Shown here piece after piece: positions 45,556 to 54,178 of a stretch of 54,248 bases of DNA. This DNA comes from Propionibacterium cyclohexanicum (lineage in GTDB: Bacteria; Actinomycetota; Actinomycetes; Propionibacteriales; Propionibacteriaceae), in the NCBI RefSeq assembly GCF_900111365.1, contig NZ_FOGZ01000020.1, forward strand, positions 1-54,248. The letters run 5' to 3'. Below the pieces are notes generated by a model, which saw only the letters and a program-made list of their open reading frames with translations, was not told the origin of the DNA and searched no databases. Made by a program: the position numbers and the translations under genes. The stretch's first letter is position 1; each line of letters begins with the position of its first letter.

Positions 45556-46989
45556 GTGGCCCCACGCAGCAGCAACGATCCGCTGGGCTGGCTCGCCACA
45601 CTCGTCCCGACGGTGGCCTTCGGTGTCCTGTGGCTGCCAAGCCGGGCCCTGGCGCCCATGCTGCACACCGAGGCCGATAACCTCCTCCACGCTCAGCTGG
45701 CCAGCGGTGCCCTGCTGGAAGGCAGCGGCGTCACCGGCCGTGCCCCCCTCGCGTACTGGCTGCTCGCCGGACCAATGGCAGACCGATCCGATGCCCTGAC
45801 GATGCTGCGATGGGTCTCGTTGATCGCCGGAATCATCGTCGTCTTCGCCGCCGCGAGAACGGCCGCGGTGTGCTGGGGAGCCGCGTCGGCACTGGTCTGC
45901 GGGGGCCTCCTGGTGGTGCAGCCGCTCCTGGTCCCGCTCGCGACCACGGCAGGTCCACCAATTCCCGCGCTGGCGGCATTCGCCCTGGCGAGCCTGCTCA
46001 CCGCTACCCGGCTGAGGGACTACGAGGAGCTCGGGTCCGGCACCGCGATCCTCCACGCTCTCCTGCTGGTCCTCGCGGTGGGGCTCGATGTTTCCCTGGC
46101 GCCGGCCGTGATCGCCCAGATCGCCTTCGCCGCCGCCAAGAGGCCGTCCGCACGCGGCTGGGCGCAGCTGGCCGCAGGCTGGCTGCTCGCCGCGGCCGCC
46201 GCCGCTTGGTTGTGGTCCGGTGGGGGCCCGCGGACCGGTCCGCAGACCATGGCGGCGGTGTGGCGCGAACTCGGCCAGGCCCTCGCAGGTCCGTCCTCGC
46301 TGTTCTGGCTCGTGCCGGCGGCGGCGCTGCTCGTCATCCTCGTCTCGGCACTGGACAGCGGTGGAGCGGCATTGCGCGACCCCGGGTTGGCGCTGGCTGC
46401 TGGCCTTGTCGTGCTCACGCCCCTCGCCGTGGTCCTGGGCGGCGGGCGATGGCCCGGCGCCATGGGCGCCGAGACGATGACCTCGGTGGTGCTGGGCGTT
46501 GCCTTGCTCGCCGGATGTGCGGCAGCCCAGTGGAGTGGCCGGACCCGACATCGGATCGTCGTCGTGGCGCTCGTCGTTGCCCTCGCCCTTGTCGGCTGGC
46601 GCGGCCACGCCCTCGTCGCCCCGAGCTGGCACAATGCCGACGGCAATCCGCCGCTGTCGCGCGACCTGGCCATGCGTGCCCAGCCGGGGCAGGTCGTCGT
46701 CGTGGACGACCTCGCGGTGACGGGCCTGGGTGCGGCGGTCGCTGCGCAACTGGGAGACGCCCGGTTGTGGCAGCAGAGCCGGGCCGATCTTCCCGCCCAG
46801 CATCGCACCATCTTCTCCGTCGTCTCGTCCTCCCCATGGGCCACCCGCCCCGCCGGCCTGGAGGGTGTGCACGGCCGCCTGGTCTGGATCACCGCCGAGG
46901 ATTCCCCGAGGTCTGCGCCGCCCGCGTGCACGCCCACCCGCACCGACCACTACGGCGCCATGGAGATGACTGAGTTCGCCTGCCCATGA
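45556..46989 (+). CDS. Polytopic membrane protein, GT-C glycosyltransferase-like
   Basis: A 477-aa protein with about ten transmembrane helices, then a C-terminal extracytoplasmic domain of roughly 130 residues. An acidic pair near the start of the first outer loop (HTEADNLLHAQ) recalls the catalytic loop of GT-C/PMT-type glycosyltransferases, and the overall layout fits, but sequence conservation is weak. Its neighbours act in peptidoglycan and envelope-polymer assembly. A transferase of a lipid-linked sugar is the best guess, with modest confidence. Confidence 0.55.
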   Translation: MAPRSSNDPLGWLATLVPTVAFGVLWLPSRALAPMLHTEADNLLHAQLASGALLEGSGVTGRAPLAYWLLAGPMADRSDALTMLRWVSLIAGIIVVFAAARTAAVCWGAASALVCGGLLVVQPLLVPLATTAGPPIPALAAFALASLLTATRLRDYEELGSGTAILHALLLVLAVGLDVSLAPAVIAQIAFAAAKRPSARGWAQLAAGWLLAAAAAAWLWSGGGPRTGPQTMAAVWRELGQALAGPSSLFWLVPAAALLVILVSALDSGGAALRDPGLALAAGLVVLTPLAVVLGGGRWPGAMGAETMTSVVLGVALLAGCAAAQWSGRTRHRIVVVALVVALALVGWRGHALVAPSWHNADGNPPLSRDLAMRAQPGQVVVVDDLAVTGLGAAVAAQLGDARLWQQSRADLPAQHRTIFSVVSSSPWATRPAGLEGVHGRLVWITAEDSPRSAPPACTPTRTDHYGAMEMTEFACP

Positions 46990-47135
46990 CCGCTCGCATG
47001 GACCGATGAGAGCCCCACGCGCGCTCCGATCGCGGCGTCGAGGCTCCGGGCAGGCTAGATTGACCCTGAGTGCGCGGTTCACGGCTGGGTGCCCGGGAGC
47101 CGAGCCGACGAGCCTGAGGCATGGAGGGAACTGAC

Positions 47136-48188
47136 GTGAGCAATGACCATGGGCCCAGACGGGCCGCGAGCGAGGAGATGGCCGACTCCCTGGGACTTGG
47201 CAGCTCCGAACACCGGCATGCGCGGGGCACCCGCCGCGCGCTGCTCGTGCTGCTCGCCCTAGTTGCGGCGCTCGTGCTCATGGTGGGCGCAGTCGCCGCC
47301 TACTATCTCGGCACCGTGAACTCCGCCCTCGACAAAATGCACCGCGACGCCAATCTCATGCCCAGCAGCGCCAGCAGCGCCAGCAGCCCCACCAGCACCG
47401 CCGATCACGAGCCCCTCACCTTCGTCATCATGGGCTCCGATTCGCGCACCGCGTCGGCGAGCCAAGGCCGCAGCGATGTCCTCATGGTGGCCTATCTCAC
47501 CGGCGATCGGAAGCATCTGTACCTGATCAGCTTTCCTCGCGACATGTGGGTGGACATCCCCGGTCACGGCACGGCCAAGATCAATGCCGCCTATGCCTAT
47601 GGCGGCCCCGCGCTCACCGTCTCGACCCTTGAGTCCCTCACCGGCGTGAAGATGGACCACGTCGTCGTCATGGACTTCCAGGGCTTCGTCGATCTCACCA
47701 ATTCCCTCGGCGGTGTCACTGTCGACAACGAGCACGCCGGCTCATGGATGGGCTACACCTTCGCGCAGGGCCCGATCACCGTGCAGGGTGAGCAGGCCCT
47801 GGCCTTCGTCCGCGAGCGCTATGACCTGCCCAACGGGGACCTGGATCGCGCCAAGCGCCAGCGCGAGGTGATCACGGCGATCATGTCCAAGGTCGCGAGC
47901 AAGGACACCCTCACCGATCCGCAGAAGTTCGCGTCCGTGACTGGCCAACTCGGCGGCTATATGACCGTCGACAGTTCCCTGACATCGGGCGAGCTGTGGA
48001 AGATCGCCACCGGAATGAGATTCACCGGAAGCGATGGCGTGAGGCAGTTGCAGGCACCTCTGGCAGGCTTCGGGACGAGCGCCGACGGCCAGTCCTACGA
48101 CATCGTTGACCGGGCTGGACTGGCGGAGCTGAGCAAGGCGATGGCGTCCGATCAGCTCGACGCCTACTGGCAGAACCATCGGGCCTGA
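47136..48188 (+). CDS. LytR-CpsA-Psr family envelope polymer ligase
   Basis: A 350-aa protein with a cytoplasmic N-terminus, one membrane anchor (about residues 38-60), a Ser/Ala-rich linker and an extracytoplasmic LCP domain. Conserved blocks are IMGSDSR, SDVLMVAYL, SFPRDMWVDI with the pyrophosphate-binding arginine, KINAAYAYGG, and a C-terminal RERYDLPNGDLDRAKRQ. Such enzymes transfer lipid-linked polymers onto peptidoglycan. The GTG at 47136 is chosen because GGAGG sits eight bases upstream; the ATG at 47121 lies inside that site. Confidence 0.92.
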   Translation: MSNDHGPRRAASEEMADSLGLGSSEHRHARGTRRALLVLLALVAALVLMVGAVAAYYLGTVNSALDKMHRDANLMPSSASSASSPTSTADHEPLTFVIMGSDSRTASASQGRSDVLMVAYLTGDRKHLYLISFPRDMWVDIPGHGTAKINAAYAYGGPALTVSTLESLTGVKMDHVVVMDFQGFVDLTNSLGGVTVDNEHAGSWMGYTFAQGPITVQGEQALAFVRERYDLPNGDLDRAKRQREVITAIMSKVASKDTLTDPQKFASVTGQLGGYMTVDSSLTSGELWKIATGMRFTGSDGVRQLQAPLAGFGTSADGQSYDIVDRAGLAELSKAMASDQLDAYWQNHRA

Positions 48189-48259
48189 GTGGTTCGCGCG
48201 ATGCCTGCCCGCCATCCGAGGCCGGTCAGCGCCCAGACCACCGGCTCACAGGTGCACAG

Positions 48260-48877
48260 ATGAGCGGTCCGCCCTGGCGCTCGGCCAGCGCAACCCGCGG
48301 CTTTCGGCCCCTGGCGGTGGAATTCGTCGGCACCGCAGACGTGAGCCGCACCGCCTTCTGCAAGCTGCTTGCCATCTCGATGGCAGATCCCCAGCTTGCG
48401 GTCTTTGGCAGCTCGGGCCTGTTGGCTCGCGTGGGCGATGAGGTCGATCCGGCCATGGCGGTTGCGCTGGGCCGTATCGGGCTGGCCTGTGAGCAGGTGC
48501 GCAGTCGCCCCTTGGACGAGACAATCCTCAGTGGCTCAGATCTCGTCCTCACGATGGATTCGCGCCAGCGCGAATTCGTGGCGAACTGCTGGCCGAACCA
48601 TGCGGCGAAGGTCTTCGTGCTGGGCCGCTTCGTCACTCAGCTGGGCGAGTTCGGGATGAGGTCCAGCGTGCAGCTGTCTCGGGCGCTCAGCGCCATCGAC
48701 CCGGATGCAGCGGACCCGGAATCGGATGTGCCCGATCCTCGCGGCTGGGGGGACGAGGCAACCAGGTCGGTGGCGAGGAGGCTGGGGGCCATGACAGCTG
48801 CGATGCTGCGGGCTCTGGGGGTGCTGGCGGCGCCCGGTGCCGACTCGCCGGAGCCTCGCCGCGGGACTCCTGGCTGA
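48260..48877 (+). CDS. Low-molecular-weight protein tyrosine phosphatase relative lacking the catalytic cysteine
   Basis: A 205-aa protein with the layout of the low-molecular-weight phosphatase fold. The P-loop reads V23-G24-T-A-D-V-S-R30-T31: the Cys-x5-Arg signature keeps Arg30 and Thr31, but the nucleophile is Gly24. The downstream SGSDLVLTMDSRQREF and the general-acid-type DPRGWGDEA near residue 160 are kept. It lies between an LCP ligase and a polyprenyl-phosphate sugar transferase, where Wzb-like phosphatases usually sit. It is probably a pseudophosphatase that binds phosphotyrosine or a phosphorylated partner. Confidence 0.65.
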   Translation: MSGPPWRSASATRGFRPLAVEFVGTADVSRTAFCKLLAISMADPQLAVFGSSGLLARVGDEVDPAMAVALGRIGLACEQVRSRPLDETILSGSDLVLTMDSRQREFVANCWPNHAAKVFVLGRFVTQLGEFGMRSSVQLSRALSAIDPDAADPESDVPDPRGWGDEATRSVARRLGAMTAAMLRALGVLAAPGADSPEPRRGTPG

Positions 48878-48878
48878 G

Positions 48879-48895
48879 CCGGGGACCGGCCCCGG
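48879..48895. terminator. GC-rich hairpin between convergent genes
   Basis: CCGGGG pairs with CCCCGG around a 5-base loop, directly after the stop of the phosphatase-like gene and before the end of the sugar transferase gene. There is no T-run. Confidence 0.4.
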
Positions 48896-48916
48896 ACAGC
48901 TGAGCTGGACGCGTGG

Positions 48917-50386
48917 TCAGTAGGCTCCATCGCGGCTCAGCACGGCGCGCAGGGTTCGCAGCAGGATCGTCACATCGCTCGTGAAGGACCAGTTGTCCAC
49001 GTAGTACAGATCGAGGCGTACGGCATCCTCCCAGGAGAGATCGGAGCGTCCGGAGACCTGCCACAGCCCGGTGAGCCCGGGCGGGACGGCGAGCCGTCGA
49101 TTCACGTGCTCCTCATAGCGGCTCACCTCGGATTCGAGAGCGGGGCGGGGGCCGACCAGGCTCATCTCACCGCGCAGGACGTTGACGAGCTGGGGTAGCT
49201 CGTCGATCGAGTACCGCCGGATGATGCGCCCGACCGGAGTGATCCGGGGGTCGTGGTGGATCTTGAACAGTGCGCCGCTGGCCTCGTTGGATGCCGTCAG
49301 GTTCACGCGCAGGGCGTCCGCGTCGACGACCATGGAGCGGAACTTCAAGAACTCGAAGGTCGTGCCTCCCATGCCGACCCGGCGCTGCTGGTAGATGACC
49401 GGCCCGCCGTCGCCCATCCGGATGGCGAGTGCCGTCGCCGCCATGATCGGCGACGCGAGGAGCAAGAGCATGCTCGCGCCGACAATGTCGAAGCCGCGTT
49501 TGAGCCAGGCGCGGGCCTCTCGGGCCCGTGGCCTCTCGATGAACACCAGCGGCACCCCGGCCAGGCTCTGGACTGTCATCCGCTGTGCCGAGATGTCGGT
49601 CAGGGCGGGAACCACGACGAGCTGGGCGCTCTCGTGCTCGAGCTGGCGGGCCAGCAGGCTGAACTGGGAGGCGCGCTCGAAGGAGCCCTCGGCGAAGATC
49701 ACCAGCGAGGCCCTGGTGGCCCGCACTGCAGCGAGGCACTCCGCGGGGCTTCCGAACCGGGGGAGTTCGACGAACTCGGGGCGGGTGAGCGTGCCCGAGG
49801 GCAGGGTCCCCACCACATCGAGGCCGAGCCAGCTCTCCCGGGACAAGACGGTATGCAGATCGAGCATGTGAGCCTCGTCGCCGCCCAGCAGGACGCGGCG
49901 GCGGAACAGGCCGCGGCGGCGCAGCGCCTTGAGCAGTTCGCGCAGGGCGATCCGCTCCAGAATCAGGGCAGGGATGCCGATGGCGAAGAGCACCACGAAG
50001 AATCCACGCGGCAGGGGATAGCGGAACAGATAGGCGGTGATTCCCAGGGTGCCCGCGGTGAGCATCGAGGCCTGGGCGACGCGGACGAACTCCTGGGCCC
50101 CCGATCCCATCTGCCCGGTGTCGTAGGCGCCGCGCCACCACAGTGCGGCAAGCCAGGCCGCGAGGATGATGAGCCCGAAGGGCGCGACGACCTCGGCGAT
50201 CTGGGTAGGAGGATCGAAGAAGGGCAGCAGGAGGCGCAACTCGACGGCGACGATGGTGCAGGCAATGAGGCAGATGGTGTCGACGAGCGACACCGCGGCG
50301 GCATAGCGGCGGGTGACGTCGCAGTAGCCTGGCGCGGGTCCACCTCGGGGCGCGGCGGATCGTCGCCGGCGCCGCCGCATCGTCAT
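48917..50386 (-). CDS. Exopolysaccharide polyprenyl glycosylphosphotransferase (WcaJ/WbaP-like)
   Basis: An integral membrane enzyme (489 aa from this start) that loads the first sugar-1-phosphate onto polyprenyl phosphate. A basic N-terminus leads to four transmembrane helices, a Rossmann-like cytosolic domain (about residues 140-290), a further hydrophobic helix, and the catalytic C-terminal domain with KRGFDIVGAS, FEFLKFRSMV, RRYSIDELPQL, MSLVGPRPALESEV and PPGLTGLWQVSGRS. The start is uncertain: ATG codons at 50386 and 50380 are reasonable, and the frame is open to a GTG at 50524, but the extra residues look non-coding. The 365 bases between 50386 and tRNA-Trp hold no other gene. Confidence 0.88.
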   Translation of the reverse strand: MTMRRRRRRSAAPRGGPAPGYCDVTRRYAAAVSLVDTICLIACTIVAVELRLLLPFFDPPTQIAEVVAPFGLIILAAWLAALWWRGAYDTGQMGSGAQEFVRVAQASMLTAGTLGITAYLFRYPLPRGFFVVLFAIGIPALILERIALRELLKALRRRGLFRRRVLLGGDEAHMLDLHTVLSRESWLGLDVVGTLPSGTLTRPEFVELPRFGSPAECLAAVRATRASLVIFAEGSFERASQFSLLARQLEHESAQLVVVPALTDISAQRMTVQSLAGVPLVFIERPRAREARAWLKRGFDIVGASMLLLLASPIMAATALAIRMGDGGPVIYQQRRVGMGGTTFEFLKFRSMVVDADALRVNLTASNEASGALFKIHHDPRITPVGRIIRRYSIDELPQLVNVLRGEMSLVGPRPALESEVSRYEEHVNRRLAVPPGLTGLWQVSGRSDLSWEDAVRLDLYYVDNWSFTSDVTILLRTLRAVLSRDGAY

Positions 50387-50751
50387 GGCATGGATACCCT
50401 GGGGCGGGTCCCAGACCCGGCTGCGCTGCTGTGTGCCGCCGACTGCAGGGTTCTTCCCCCGAGGTGCAGGGATGAACAAGGGGGCTCCTCTCGCAGGAGG
50501 GGGTGCGCACGGCCATGTGCTCACCGCACCATTGTGTCAAGTCGCTTGATGGCGCACAGAATTCTACGAAGGTTGATGCGACTAATCCGCGAGCGAGCCG
50601 CCCGGCGGGAACTGCCCGGCGCGGGCCGCGTGCCGCGCAGGCGAGTTGGCGGGCCTCGCTGGTTCGCGCTCCTTGGAGCGAGCCGCTACACTTTCGTACT
50701 TGGTGGCGTCCTGCGCCCGGCTGAAGGGCCGGAAGCCGGGCTGACCATCGA

Positions 50752-50824
<73 letters not shown>

Positions 50825-50997
50825 CGAGGGGTGCAGCCCACCGGCTGTACACCGCACAGGGCGCGTCGCTCCCGCGCCGAGTGGCAGGGCGGTCGGCGAC
50901 CAGCCGATGATCCTGGCGCCGGCCCGTGTGGACGTGCCCTTGACGCATGAGGGGTTCAGGTACGCACCTGGCCGTCAACTTCGATGAGGGGCATTTC

Positions 50998-51576
50998 GTG
51001 GCAGACCAGCCAGAGCGTTCTGAGGGGCGCGATTCGTCGCCCGACGCTGCCCGGACGAAGCGGCACCACAGTTCCGGACATCCGGCTCCGGCCGCGGACC
51101 TGCCCGGTTCGCAGCTGGCCGGCGCCAGGGATGAGCCACCGGCCTCTCATGTCGACGATCCCGAGGCCGAGGAATTGGCCGGCGTCGACGAGCAGGAACT
51201 CGACGACACCCCGGACTCCGGCGACGCCGAAGACATGATCGTCGATGACGCAGAACGGTTGAGCGAAGCGCAGCGCCGTGCTGCCCAGGCCAGCACCGAG
51301 GACCCGGAACCGATCGTGCGCAAGCACTCCACGAGCCCGGTGCGCAGGGTCCGTCCACGCCAGCGCGGCAAGGACGAGGACACCGCCCACAGGCGCGCCA
51401 ACCCGGTGTTGTTCACGAAGCAATCGGTCGCCGAATTGAAGCGCGTCGTCTGGCCCACCGGCGATCAGCTCGGCCAGTCCTTCGTCGTCGTCCTCGTCTT
51501 CGTCCTATTGATCATGGCCATCGTTGCCGGACTCGATTTCGGCTTCGGCAAATTGCTCCTCGAGCTGTTGGGCTGA
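50998..51576 (+). CDS. secE: Preprotein translocase subunit SecE, long N-terminus
   Basis: A 192-aa SecE. The functional part is the last 60 residues: an amphipathic helix KQSVAELKRVVWPTGDQLGQ followed by the single essential transmembrane helix. Before it are about 130 residues of acidic, Ser/Asp/Glu-rich low-complexity sequence ending in an arginine-rich patch. Most bacterial single-helix SecE proteins are about 60-75 aa, while actinobacterial ones commonly carry such extensions. GTG start with GAGGGG upstream. Confidence 0.93.
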   Translation: MADQPERSEGRDSSPDAARTKRHHSSGHPAPAADLPGSQLAGARDEPPASHVDDPEAEELAGVDEQELDDTPDSGDAEDMIVDDAERLSEAQRRAAQASTEDPEPIVRKHSTSPVRRVRPRQRGKDEDTAHRRANPVLFTKQSVAELKRVVWPTGDQLGQSFVVVLVFVLLIMAIVAGLDFGFGKLLLELLG

Positions 51577-51595
51577 GGGGCCGGAGGAGATAGAC

Positions 51596-52450
51596 GTGAC
51601 CCAGACCCCCGATGACGGCTTCACCAAGCCGAATGACGAGATCGAGATCGATCTCGGACCCGATGAGGAGGCCCCCAAGGAAGAATTGGGAGTCAACCTC
51701 GATTTCGCGGACTTCTCCACCCCGGAGCCGCAGAGCGGGGGCGTCGAGATCGACCTCGACGCGATCGGTGCCGAGGAGGCCGGCACGGACGCCGCCGGGG
51801 CCCCGTCCGAGGACGAGGCCGAGGAGGACGAGGTTCTGACCGCGGCCTTGGAGGAGTTGCACGACGAGCTCGTCGTCAAGCCGGGCGAGTGGTATGTCGT
51901 GCACACCTATTCGGGCATGGAGAACCGAGTCAAGCAGAACATCGACAATCGCGTGAAGTCGCTGAGCATGGAGGACTTCATCTACGAGACGATCGTCCCC
52001 ACCGAGGACGCCGTGGAAATGCGTAACGGCCAGAAGAAGAATGTCACGCGCACCTTCCTGCCCGGCTATGTCCTGGTGCGCATGGAGCTGACCGACGAGT
52101 CCTGGTCGACGGTGCGTCACACGCCCTCGGTGACCGGTTTCGTGGGCCAGTCCACCTCGCCCACGCCGCTCGATCTCGACGAGGTCGAACGCATGCTCAC
52201 CCCATCGGTCATCGCCAAGGTCAATGCCTCGGGCACGGCTCGGCCCGGTCGCGGCCAGGAGAAGGTCGAGGTGGTCGACTACTCCGTGGGCGATCAGGTC
52301 ATGGTCATCGACGGACCGTTCTCGGGAGTGCATGCCACGATCACCGAGATCAACACCCACAACCAGCGGCTGCGGGCCAATGTCGAAATCCTCGGGCGCG
52401 AGACGCCGGTAGACTTGACCTTCCCGCAGATCCAGAAGGTTGTCGACTGA
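51596..52450 (+). CDS. nusG: Transcription termination/antitermination protein NusG
   Basis: A 284-aa NusG. The NGN domain begins near residue 97 with GEWYVVHTYSGMENRV and includes FLPGYVLVRMELTDESW and a TPSVTGFVG block. The C-terminal KOW domain has GDQVMVIDGPFSG. The first 95 residues are an acidic extension with repeated EIDL-type motifs, absent from enterobacterial NuG-type proteins of about 180 aa. GTG start with GGAGGAG; 19 bases after secE, so co-transcribed. Confidence 0.95.
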   Translation: MTQTPDDGFTKPNDEIEIDLGPDEEAPKEELGVNLDFADFSTPEPQSGGVEIDLDAIGAEEAGTDAAGAPSEDEAEEDEVLTAALEELHDELVVKPGEWYVVHTYSGMENRVKQNIDNRVKSLSMEDFIYETIVPTEDAVEMRNGQKKNVTRTFLPGYVLVRMELTDESWSTVRHTPSVTGFVGQSTSPTPLDLDEVERMLTPSVIAKVNASGTARPGRGQEKVEVVDYSVGDQVMVIDGPFSGVHATITEINTHNQRLRANVEILGRETPVDLTFPQIQKVVD

Positions 52451-52558
52451 CCTTCGGTGCGAGCCCCGCCAGGGGCATGGCGTCAGGGCGCCCCATCTGA
52501 CCATCACGCGTCGTCCCTGCAGCGCGCGTGGACAACACCAGCACAAGAAGGACCCGAA

Positions 52559-52990
52559 ATGCCTCCCAAGAAGAAGAAGGTAGCGGCGATCGTCAAGATC
52601 GCCATTCCTGCTGGTTCCGCGACACCAGCGCCCCCCGTCGGCACCGCCCTTGGCCCGCACGGAGTCAACATCATGGAGTTCGTCAAGGCCTACAACGCCA
52701 AGACGGAGGCCCAGCGCGGAACCATTGTCCCGGCCGAGATCACGATCTTCGAAGACCGGACCTTCACGTTCATCACCAAGACCCCGCCGGCCGCCGAGCT
52801 CATCAAGAAGGCAGCGGGCGTGGCCAAGGGTTCGGGCACCCCCGACAAGGAGAAGGTGGGCTCCATCACCACCGACCAGGTGCGTGAAATCGCCGAGACC
52901 AAGCTGCCCGATCTCAACGCCAACGACATCGAGGCGGCCAAGAAGATCGTCGCCGGTACCGCTCGTTCGATGGGCATCGTCGTCAAGTGA
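52559..52990 (+). CDS. rplK: 50S ribosomal protein uL11
   Basis: A 143-aa ribosomal protein that binds 23S rRNA at the GTPase centre. The N-terminal domain shows [17 protein letters not shown], and the C-terminal RNA-binding domain ends with AARSMGI-type residues ([11 protein letters not shown]). The start has AAGGA upstream. The 108-base leader contains GC-rich inverted repeats in the region where L1 feedback sites occur in other bacteria. Confidence 0.97.
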   Translation: MPPKKKKVAAIVKIAIPAGSATPAPPVGTALGPHGVNIMEFVKAYNAKTEAQRGTIVPAEITIFEDRTFTFITKTPPAAELIKKAAGVAKGSGTPDKEKVGSITTDQVREIAETKLPDLNANDIEAAKKIVAGTARSMGIVVK

Positions 52991-52996
52991 ACACAG

Positions 52997-53015
52997 CCAC
53001 CGGTGTTGCCGGTGG
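52997..53015 (+). other. Hairpin between rplK and rplA
   Basis: CCACCGG pairs with CCGGTGG around a TGTTG loop, seven bases after the rplK stop. It could be an attenuator or mRNA-stability element; no T-run follows. Confidence 0.5.
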
Positions 53016-53093
53016 TCAGGAATCTGGTGGGGTCGTGCACCCGGACCAGGAACTGGTGGATCAGCTCGCGAGGCTGACGGAAAGGAACCAGAA

Positions 53094-53801
53094 ATGAAGC
53101 ACTCCAAGCGCTATTCGGAAGCGGCGCACTTGCGCGACGCGGCGCAGCTCTACACCACCGATGAGGCCCTGAGCATCATCAAGCAGTACAAGCCTGCCGG
53201 GTTCGACGAGGCAGTCGAGGTGTCCATGCGCCTGGGCGTCGACCCCCGCAAGGCGGACCAGATGGTGCGCGGCACGGTCAATCTGCCCCACGGTACCGGC
53301 AAGACGGCCCGGGTCCTCGTCTTCGCCCAGGGCGCCAAGGCGGACGAGGCCGTTGCGGCCGGCGCCGATGAGGTCGGCGCCGATGAGCTCATCGCGCGGG
53401 TCACCGAGGGTTACCTCGACTTCGACGCGGTGGTCGCCACTCCCGACATGATGGGCAAGGTGGGCCGTCTGGGCCGGGTGCTCGGTCCGCGCGGACTCAT
53501 GCCCAACCCGAAGACCGGTACCGTGACCATGGACGTCACCAAGGCGGTGTCTGACATCAAGGGCGGCAAGATCGAGTTCCGGGTTGACCGGCACGCGAAC
53601 CTGCAGTTCATCATCGGCCGCCTCAGCTTCGGCAAGGACGCACTCGCGGAGAACTATCGGGCCGCCGCGGCCGAGATCTATCGCCTGCGTCCCAGCACCT
53701 CCAAGGGCCGCTATGTGAAGAAGATCACGTTGTCCACCACGATGGGCCCGGGGGTGCAGGTCGACCCATTGGCCGCCCGTCCCGCCGAATTCGCGAACTG
53801 A
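53094..53801 (+). CDS. rplA: 50S ribosomal protein uL1
   Basis: A 235-aa ribosomal protein and, in other bacteria, translational repressor of the L11-L1 transcript. Signatures are [16 protein letters not shown] near residue 47 and [19 protein letters not shown] near residue 125. AAAGGA precedes the ATG. The operon ends here with a strong terminator 60 bases on. Confidence 0.97.
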   Translation: MKHSKRYSEAAHLRDAAQLYTTDEALSIIKQYKPAGFDEAVEVSMRLGVDPRKADQMVRGTVNLPHGTGKTARVLVFAQGAKADEAVAAGADEVGADELIARVTEGYLDFDAVVATPDMMGKVGRLGRVLGPRGLMPNPKTGTVTMDVTKAVSDIKGGKIEFRVDRHANLQFIIGRLSFGKDALAENYRAAAAEIYRLRPSTSKGRYVKKITLSTTMGPGVQVDPLAARPAEFAN

Positions 53802-53862
53802 TCGAGGCAGACTGAGGGCGTGAGGGTGATCATCGGTCACCCACCGCGCGCCCGCTACGCGT

Positions 53863-53900
53863 CATGACTGGGCCGATCTCCTGGGATCGGCCCAGTCATG
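53863..53900 (+). terminator. Rho-independent terminator after rplA
   Basis: A perfect 16-base stem (53863-53878 with 53885-53900) with a 6-base loop, followed by CATTCT. It is the strongest hairpin in the window and ends the secE-rplA transcript. Confidence 0.85.
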
Positions 53901-53970
53901 CATTCTCAGGCGATTGCCCTGCGCGCCCTTGCCGATCGGTCATCGTGCCGAAAGGGTGCCGCCCGGTGAT

Positions 53971-53976
53971 TAGCAT
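53971..53976 (+). promoter_or_regulatory. -10 hexamer of a leaderless promoter
   Basis: TAGCAT, six bases before the GTG at 53983. Confidence 0.5.
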
Positions 53977-53982
53977 GGTCGC

Positions 53983-54153
53983 GTGACCACGCCAGCGCCG
54001 GACGCCACCACCTCGTCACTCCCATCCCTGCCCGCGAGTGGCCGGGCAGCAGTGCCCCGGACCGCGACGCGCCAGCCGCACACGCCCCAGTCCACCCCGG
54101 GCCAGATGCCGGCGGGATGGGTGTACCACCCCGCCGGACTGGACCAGGAAAGG
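53983..54153 (+). pseudogene. 5' part of an unknown gene interrupted by an insertion sequence
   Basis: A GTG start six bases after TAGCAT opens a frame encoding about 57 residues rich in Pro, Thr and Ser, then AGWVYHPAGLD, before it runs into the inverted repeat at 54154. Within the IS end the frame stops at 54175-54177. The genuine promoter-like sequence and clean start suggest the beginning of a real gene, possibly a proline-rich membrane or surface protein, whose remainder lies beyond the insertion. No family can be assigned from this part. Confidence 0.45.
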
Positions 54154-54178
54154 GGCTCTTCACAGATGAGGGTGTAGG
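54154..54178. repeat. Terminal inverted repeat, copy 2
   Basis: The inverse of 69-93 with one mismatch. It overlaps the last codons of the transposase frame. Confidence 0.75.

Noticed and set aside
47340-47400. Short AGC-rich repeats in the LCP gene as a regulatory repeat
   Set aside because: They encode an ordinary Ser/Ala linker between the membrane anchor and the LCP domain.
50387-50524. N-terminal extension of the sugar transferase from GTG 50524
   Set aside because: The extra 46 residues have no resemblance to a protein segment of this family. CACAAT six bases upstream of 50524 leaves some doubt.
52451-52558. Defined L1 binding site in the rplK leader
   Set aside because: GC-rich inverted repeats are present, but I could not match them reliably to the known L1 target, so it is mentioned only in the rplK entry.
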